Shown: piece by piece, positions 59,801 to 64,000 of the stretch
Position numbering within the stretch: position 1 is the stretch's first letter
Layout of the letters: every line of letters begins with the position of its first letter
Origin: Vitis vinifera
Taxonomy: Eukaryota > Streptophyta > Magnoliopsida > Vitales > Vitaceae
DNA length: 64,000 nt
Direction of reading: 5' to 3'
Assembly (NCBI RefSeq): GCF_030704535.1
Contig: NC_081807.1
Coordinates: 3,389,001-3,453,000 of the forward strand
The notes under the pieces: generated by a model
Seen by the model: only the letters and a program-made list of their open reading frames with translations
Databases searched by the model: none
What the model was told of the DNA's origin: nothing
Translations under genes and position numbers: made by a program

Positions 59801-60889
59801 GTCCTTTGACAACTCTTACATCATATTACTGTTGTATGTGGATGATATGCTTATTGTAGGGTCTGACATTGAGAAGATTAATAATCTGAAGAAGCAATTG
59901 TCCAAACAGTTTGCAATGAAGGATTTGGGAGCTGCAAAGCAAATCCTTGGTATGAGAATCATTAGAGACAAGGCTAATGGTACATTGAAGCTTTCACAGT
60001 CAGAGTATGTGAAGAAAGTTCTCAGCAGGTTCAACATGAATGAAGCTAAACCAGTGAGCACACCCTTGGGTAGTCATTTCAAACTAAGCAAAGAACAGTC
60101 ACCAAAGACAGAAGAAGAAAGGGACCATATGAGCAAGGTGCCCTATGCCTCAGCTATTGGCAGCTTGATGTATGCTATGGTGTGTACAAGGCCAGACATT
60201 GCACATGCAGTGGGAGTTGTGAGCAGATTCATGAGTAGGCCTGGAAAGCAGTATTGGGAGGCAGTCAAGTGGATTTTAAGATATCTGAAGGGTTCATTAG
60301 ATACATGTCTTTGCTTCACAGGTGCAAGTTTGAAATTGCAGGGTTATGTAGATGCTGATTTTGCTGGTGATATTGATAGTAGAAAGAGTACTACTGGGTT
60401 TGTTTTTACTCTAGGTGGTACAACTATATCATGGGTTTCAAATCTACAGAAGATTGTTACTTTGTCTACCACAGAAGCTGAGTATGTTGTAGCAACTGAA
60501 GCTGGAAAGAAGATGATTTGGCTACATGGTTTCTTAGATGAATTGGGTAAGAAGCAGGAGATGGGCATTCTATACAGTGACAGTCAGAGTGCAATTTTTC
60601 TTGCCAAAAATTCGGCTTTTCATTCAAAGTCAAAGCATATACAAACAAAATACCACTTTATCCGTTATCTTGTTGAAGATAAACTAGTAATACTTGAGAA
60701 GATTTGTGGATCTAAGAACCCGGCAGACATATTGACTAAGGGTGTCACTATTGAGAAGTTGAAGCTGTGCGCAGCTTCAATTGGTCTTCTAGCTTGAGGA
60801 CAGGAGGATGAGTTGTGGGGATGAGGGATTGTTTCTTGGAGGATAGCGGTTTGATGTTGGTGATTGGACTAGTCTCCAAGTGGGAGATT

Positions 60890-61263
60890 TGTTGGGCTTT
60901 GTGGAGCCTAGTTTTGTTTGATCCGATTTGACGACCCGACCCGAATAATATTGCATGGCTTTTTAATGGGAGATTTATTGAGGCTTGTTGGGCTCGTTTA
61001 GCCCATTGTGGAACCACCTTTTTAATTAGGGTTTTTTAGTGTGGTGGGGTTGTTGTGTTATATATATAGAGAGAATATTGTAGCCGCCAGGTTGTACTCT
61101 GTATTCTTCCCTGATAATAGTGATATCCCTGCAACTCCGTGGATGTAGGCAAATTGCCGAACCACGTAAATATTGTCTTGTGCATGTGATTGTTTTTCTT
61201 TGGCGTGTGTTTTTCTCTAATTTTTGTTTCTCACGGGTTGGGAATTCGGTTTAATTCCCTACG
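60890..61263 (+). repeat. Copia 3' LTR, 374 bp
   Basis: Same sequence as the 5' LTR at about 97% identity, preceded by the purine tract and followed by the target duplication. Confidence 0.95.
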
Positions 61264-61340
61264 GAGGCTGCTCTAATAAAAGGGCAATGCCACAATCAGG
61301 TGCTCATTAATCCCCATCATTTTTTAAGAAGATGAGCAAG

Positions 61341-61779
61341 GTTGATCAACCCTTCCAAGCAGCCTCATTGTATCAGCAGCCTTTGGACCCCATGGTCAAA
61401 CTCTGAACACCACCATAAGAGTAAAGGTCCATAGGCCACAGAAGCATAGGAGCAAGAAACAGAAAGATTTCAAAGAAGAAGAGGTCATGGTTGTGTATGA
61501 ATTGAGGTCAAGGAGGACATTTATGTTAAGTTTGATGTGTTTGTGAATGCAGTACTTAATGAGACATCAAAGGTTGCTCCAGAGTTCATAGCGTTTGCAG
61601 GGACCTTTGTTAGCCTTCCTCATGGTGTTTGGCTGGTAATGAGGAAGAGTAGTCTCAAATTAGGGATCTCTGAATTATTACAAGACTTGGAGGCAGACGA
61701 AGATGAGAGCATCTGGGTAACCTTGGTACCAAGGTTCAACTGTATGAATATAACCATCGATGGGATTAAGATTGAGTGA
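61341..61779 (+). pseudogene. polyphenol oxidase 3'-end pseudogene fragment
   Basis: Homologous to codons from about 55,225 to the stop of the PPO gene. It retains KFDV-domain coding (FVNAVLNETSKVAPEFIAFA, LGISELLQDLEADEDESIWV) and a family-like end (TIDGIKIE). Both copper sites are absent. An in-frame stop lies early (AAACTCTGAACACC against CTCTGGACACC), and one base is missing near 61,499 (GTGTATGAATTG against GTGTATGGAATTG), so the copy is dead. The 3' flank is duplicated along with it. Confidence 0.9.
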
Positions 61780-62429
61780 AGCTGATCCTGGGTTCAACTC
61801 CAAATAAAACTGCCAGAAATAATAGACTGGTTGTGGCTTTCATGGCAGTATATGTTATTTGTTAGATACTGCTATTATACAAGCAGGCATCCACTGTCAA
61901 AGAATGCCATCTCAGATGTAAAATAGTTTTGTTTCATTAGAAGTCATGTAATGCTGTTAGATTGGTGATAAAGTTAAGGTTGAGTTTGATCTAAAAAATG
62001 GTAAGAATGATTGATGCCGCTGCTTTGTTTTCCCTTGAATCATGAAAAAGAAAAAGAACGGGGTAACTCTGGGGAATATGTCTGAAATATTTAGCAACCG
62101 ATTTCATTTTCATAGACTGATGCATGACAAACGTCAATTTTGACATTGAATGTACGTTAGGGATTTGAAAGGTTCCAACTTCCAAGTGGTTGATACGTTG
62201 CCAACTAGCTATCAAGTTTTACTATTCCCTTTTAACATTCTCTCTGGAGAGTTGTATCGTTTTCTTAATTAATTCAGTGTTGTTGTCCATGGAAATTGGT
62301 GAGCCTGCGAATGGCCCATCAGCCATGAAATATCTGTTGGTGCATGATTCTTGGATTGGATTGGATGTGAGTAGTTGTAGCGTGTATGCAGTTAGTAATG
62401 CTTGAATTTTAAAAGGGTTTGGTAGAGAA

Positions 62430-63240
62430 TATTGCATTAATGATCCCACAGCTATTATTGTGATACTCCCTTGAAGAAAAAGTTTTTGAAAAAATTTATG
62501 CATATATTTCTTTTAACCATGTAGATGCATTTAAAGTTATAAAAGTTTATTGAGTTCAACACCGATAATATCTATACAGAAGGGAGAGTTGATCCGAACT
62601 CTAGTGTGAGAGTTTGTTTGGTCTCGTCATCCATGTAAACTCTGTTATCTCTACATAGGGTGTGGGTCACTTTTAAAGCCAAGTGTAGACTCATCAAACT
62701 CACAATGGACGATATCTATAGGGAAGAGAGTGGATTGTTATGGTTTTTATTCTTGATTATGGTACCATTTTGCTCAACCTCCATCGGAAGGCATCTGAAA
62801 TCATACAGACAGGGCGGTAGAAGGTTAATCTTGATTTCTTCTGGGTAATGAACTGAATTCACCCATTATTCAATGAATGGGCACATGTCTCCTCCACCAT
62901 CTACTTCATCTTAGCCTCTGTTACGCAGGTAAAAAATAAGATGTGTACAGCATGTGGGCCAACATAATACTGCAGGCAGATGTTGTTCTTTCATACTAAA
63001 GTATGCACATAGTCATAAATCTTATTCACACTGTACCTCATCCATGTCACTTGTCTTTTATCTACTTTATCAGAACAAGACATTCATATTGCCCTTTTAT
63101 TATTAAGTGAAGAAGATCAACGTGTACAACCAAATAAAATTTTCTATTGAATTACAAAGAATAGTTTATCAATTACAGAGACAATTCCTTAGATTCTGAA
63201 GTCCAAATTAATCAAACAATCAGTTGACAAATCCTGTGTT
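62430..63240. other. intergenic between PPO fragment and pectinesterase
   Basis: No gene seen. About 62,515-62,600 (ACCGATAATATCTATACA) resembles 63,570-63,640 within the pectinesterase intron (ACCGATAATATTTACATA) and weakly 63,850-63,900, indicating a dispersed repeat. Confidence 0.5.
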
Positions 63241-63243
63241 GTT

Positions 63244-64000
63244 CTAGTTTTTTCCATCAGTATTCATGGTGATAACACTAGAGCCTCTCATGAAGTAGGT
63301 TGGTGCAGGTCTAAGCCAGCCCTGCCCTCCTATCATCTCCTTCGTCAGGAAGGGTACGGCTTCATCGCTTGATAGGCTCCGCGACCATTCAACTCTTTCC
63401 GTTCTATTGGCACCAGGACCATAACACTTGTATTCGCCATAGTATACTGTGCTGTAAAACCAAAAGCACGGCAAAAAATCAATAATCGACAAACTTAGAC
63501 AAGGAAATTTCAATTTTGAAAGAATTAAGTGTGATATCATGGTATGTATATATAGACTCCTTTAATCATGTAGAATGTTTTTAAAGTTGTGAGAGCATAT
63601 TAAGTCCAAAACCGATAATATTTACATAATTGGGAGTGAAATATTATAAATAGTATCAAAGCTGATTTTCTCGATACGGGAGTTTATTTGTTTGATTATG
63701 TAATAAGTGTTTTTGTTTGACTCTACAATTTCATAAAATACAACGAGGACGTTATGCTGTGTAAAGATGATTGTGATATCCTAGATAGAAAAAAAAGTTT
63801 CTAATTATATATATAAACTTTTTTAAACAAATATATATAGACATTTTTTAAAGGTGGGTCCATTGATTCGGACTATATTTACATAGTTGGGTTGGGAGGG
63901 AATATGACATATATACCTTTGCTTGTTGGAGTCTCCCCAGTCATCCCATCCCTGTGGCTGTACCACACTGGACATGAAGGATAGAACAAACACCACCCTA
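63244..64000 (-). CDS. pectinesterase (pectin methylesterase), C-terminal two exons, partial
   Basis: The last exon is 63,244-63,451 and the previous exon runs from 63,917 past the window edge at 64,000, with intron GT/AG borders and phase 2. The encoded end reads VVQPQGWDDWGDSNKQS, TVYYGEYKCYGPGANRTERV, DEAVPFLTKEMIGGQGWL and RPAPTYFM. This matches the conserved C-terminus of family CE8 plant pectinesterases (GW.DW, YGEYKC.GPGA, WL). The enzyme demethylates cell-wall homogalacturonan. The catalytic Asp residues and any signal peptide lie beyond the window. The intron (63,452-63,916) contains a dispersed repeat. The type resembles PRO-less PMEs such as Arabidopsis PME53/PME8-like, but that is uncertain. 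Confidence 0.88.

Larger units (their letters stand above)
56500..61263 (+). mobile_element. Ty1/Copia retrotransposon, full span but broken
   Basis: LTRs are 56,500-56,874 and 60,890-61,263. A perfect 5-bp target duplication GAGGC flanks the element (56,495-56,499 and 61,264-61,268). The primer-binding site ACTGGTATCAGAGCC follows the 5' LTR, and a purine tract (AAGTGGGAGATT) precedes the 3' LTR. Copia-order parts are gag (from about 56.9 kb) with a CCHC zinc knuckle near 57.63 kb, protease near 57.77 kb (LDSGAS), integrase about 58.15-58.9 kb, reverse transcriptase about 59.3-59.9 kb (LLLYVDDMLI) and RNase H to about 60.8 kb. It is inactive as it stands, with roughly five breaks in the coding region. 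The LTRs differ at about a dozen positions plus one length change (about 3%), nearly all transitions, suggesting insertion one to three million years ago at usual plant rates. Confidence 0.95.
56473..61299. repeat. 18-bp perfect inverted repeat split by the Copia insertion
   Basis: CTGATTGTGGCATTGCCC at 56,473-56,490 and its exact complement GGGCAATGCCACAATCAG at 61,282-61,299. Without the element the arms would be about 22 bp apart, forming a hairpin whose loop received the insertion. Confidence 0.85.

Noticed and set aside
1-64000. CRISPR arrays, bacterial operons, phage or integron structures
   Set aside because: Gene structure, introns and repeats are those of a plant nuclear genome; none of these structures is present.
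1-64000. tRNA, rRNA or snoRNA genes
   Set aside because: No sequence with recognisable A/B boxes plus cloverleaf, or rRNA similarity, was found by eye; a covariance-model scan could not be run.

Overview
This is nuclear DNA of a eudicot plant. The genes have five small exons and AT-rich introns, the intergenic DNA is very AT-rich, and plant-type LINE, Copia, Tourist-like MITE and Cassandra-like (TRIM) repeats are present. Protein sequences and repeat flavour suggest grapevine (Vitis) or a close relative; that is recollection, not a database search.

The left two thirds (about 2.9-47 kb) is a minus-strand tandem array of isoflavone-reductase-like NADPH-dependent reductases. Four complete phenylcoumaran benzylic ether reductase (PCBER) genes could be spliced by hand, all with the same five exons and intron phases 0,0,1,1: 7585-11244 (306 aa), 15927-19462 (308 aa), 22998-28286 (322 aa, with a 14-residue internal duplication) and 37332-41407 (308 aa). 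A fifth copy at 2948-3556 has only exons 1-2 in this window and its intron 2 is interrupted by a LINE. A headless remnant (exon 5 plus a scrap of exon 4) lies at 13876-15863 inside a roughly 3.9 kb duplicated block. An older, divergent paralogue of the PIP reductase family (310 aa, 43544-46971) closes the array with the same exon plan. PCBERs act in lignan/neolignan metabolism, so this is a specialised-metabolism cluster still gaining and losing copies by unequal exchange.

Inside and between these genes are insertions that can be dated against the paralogues: an AT-rich MITE in the 3' flank of the first complete gene, two Tourist-like MITEs with TAA target duplications in the last complete PCBER, a LINE tail shared by two of the genes, a 92-bp tandem repeat in one intron, a CpG-rich minisatellite carrying five CACGTG cores, and a run of Cassandra-like LTR units. 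Between 32.0 and 36.4 kb lies a mosaic of fragments of unrelated host genes (subtilase, acetolactate synthase small subunit, DUF716/TMEM45-like membrane protein), all in one orientation, bordered by retroelement-like DNA.

The right third holds a SYP112-type Qa-SNARE gene (48311-49210, +), divergent from the last reductase; a repeat-rich gap; a polyphenol oxidase gene (54045-55661, +) with intact copper ligands but no visible transit peptide; a degenerate duplicate of its 3' end (61341-61779); a young but broken Copia element (56500-61263) inserted between the two with a perfect 5-bp target duplication; and the last exons of a pectinesterase gene on the minus strand running off the right edge.
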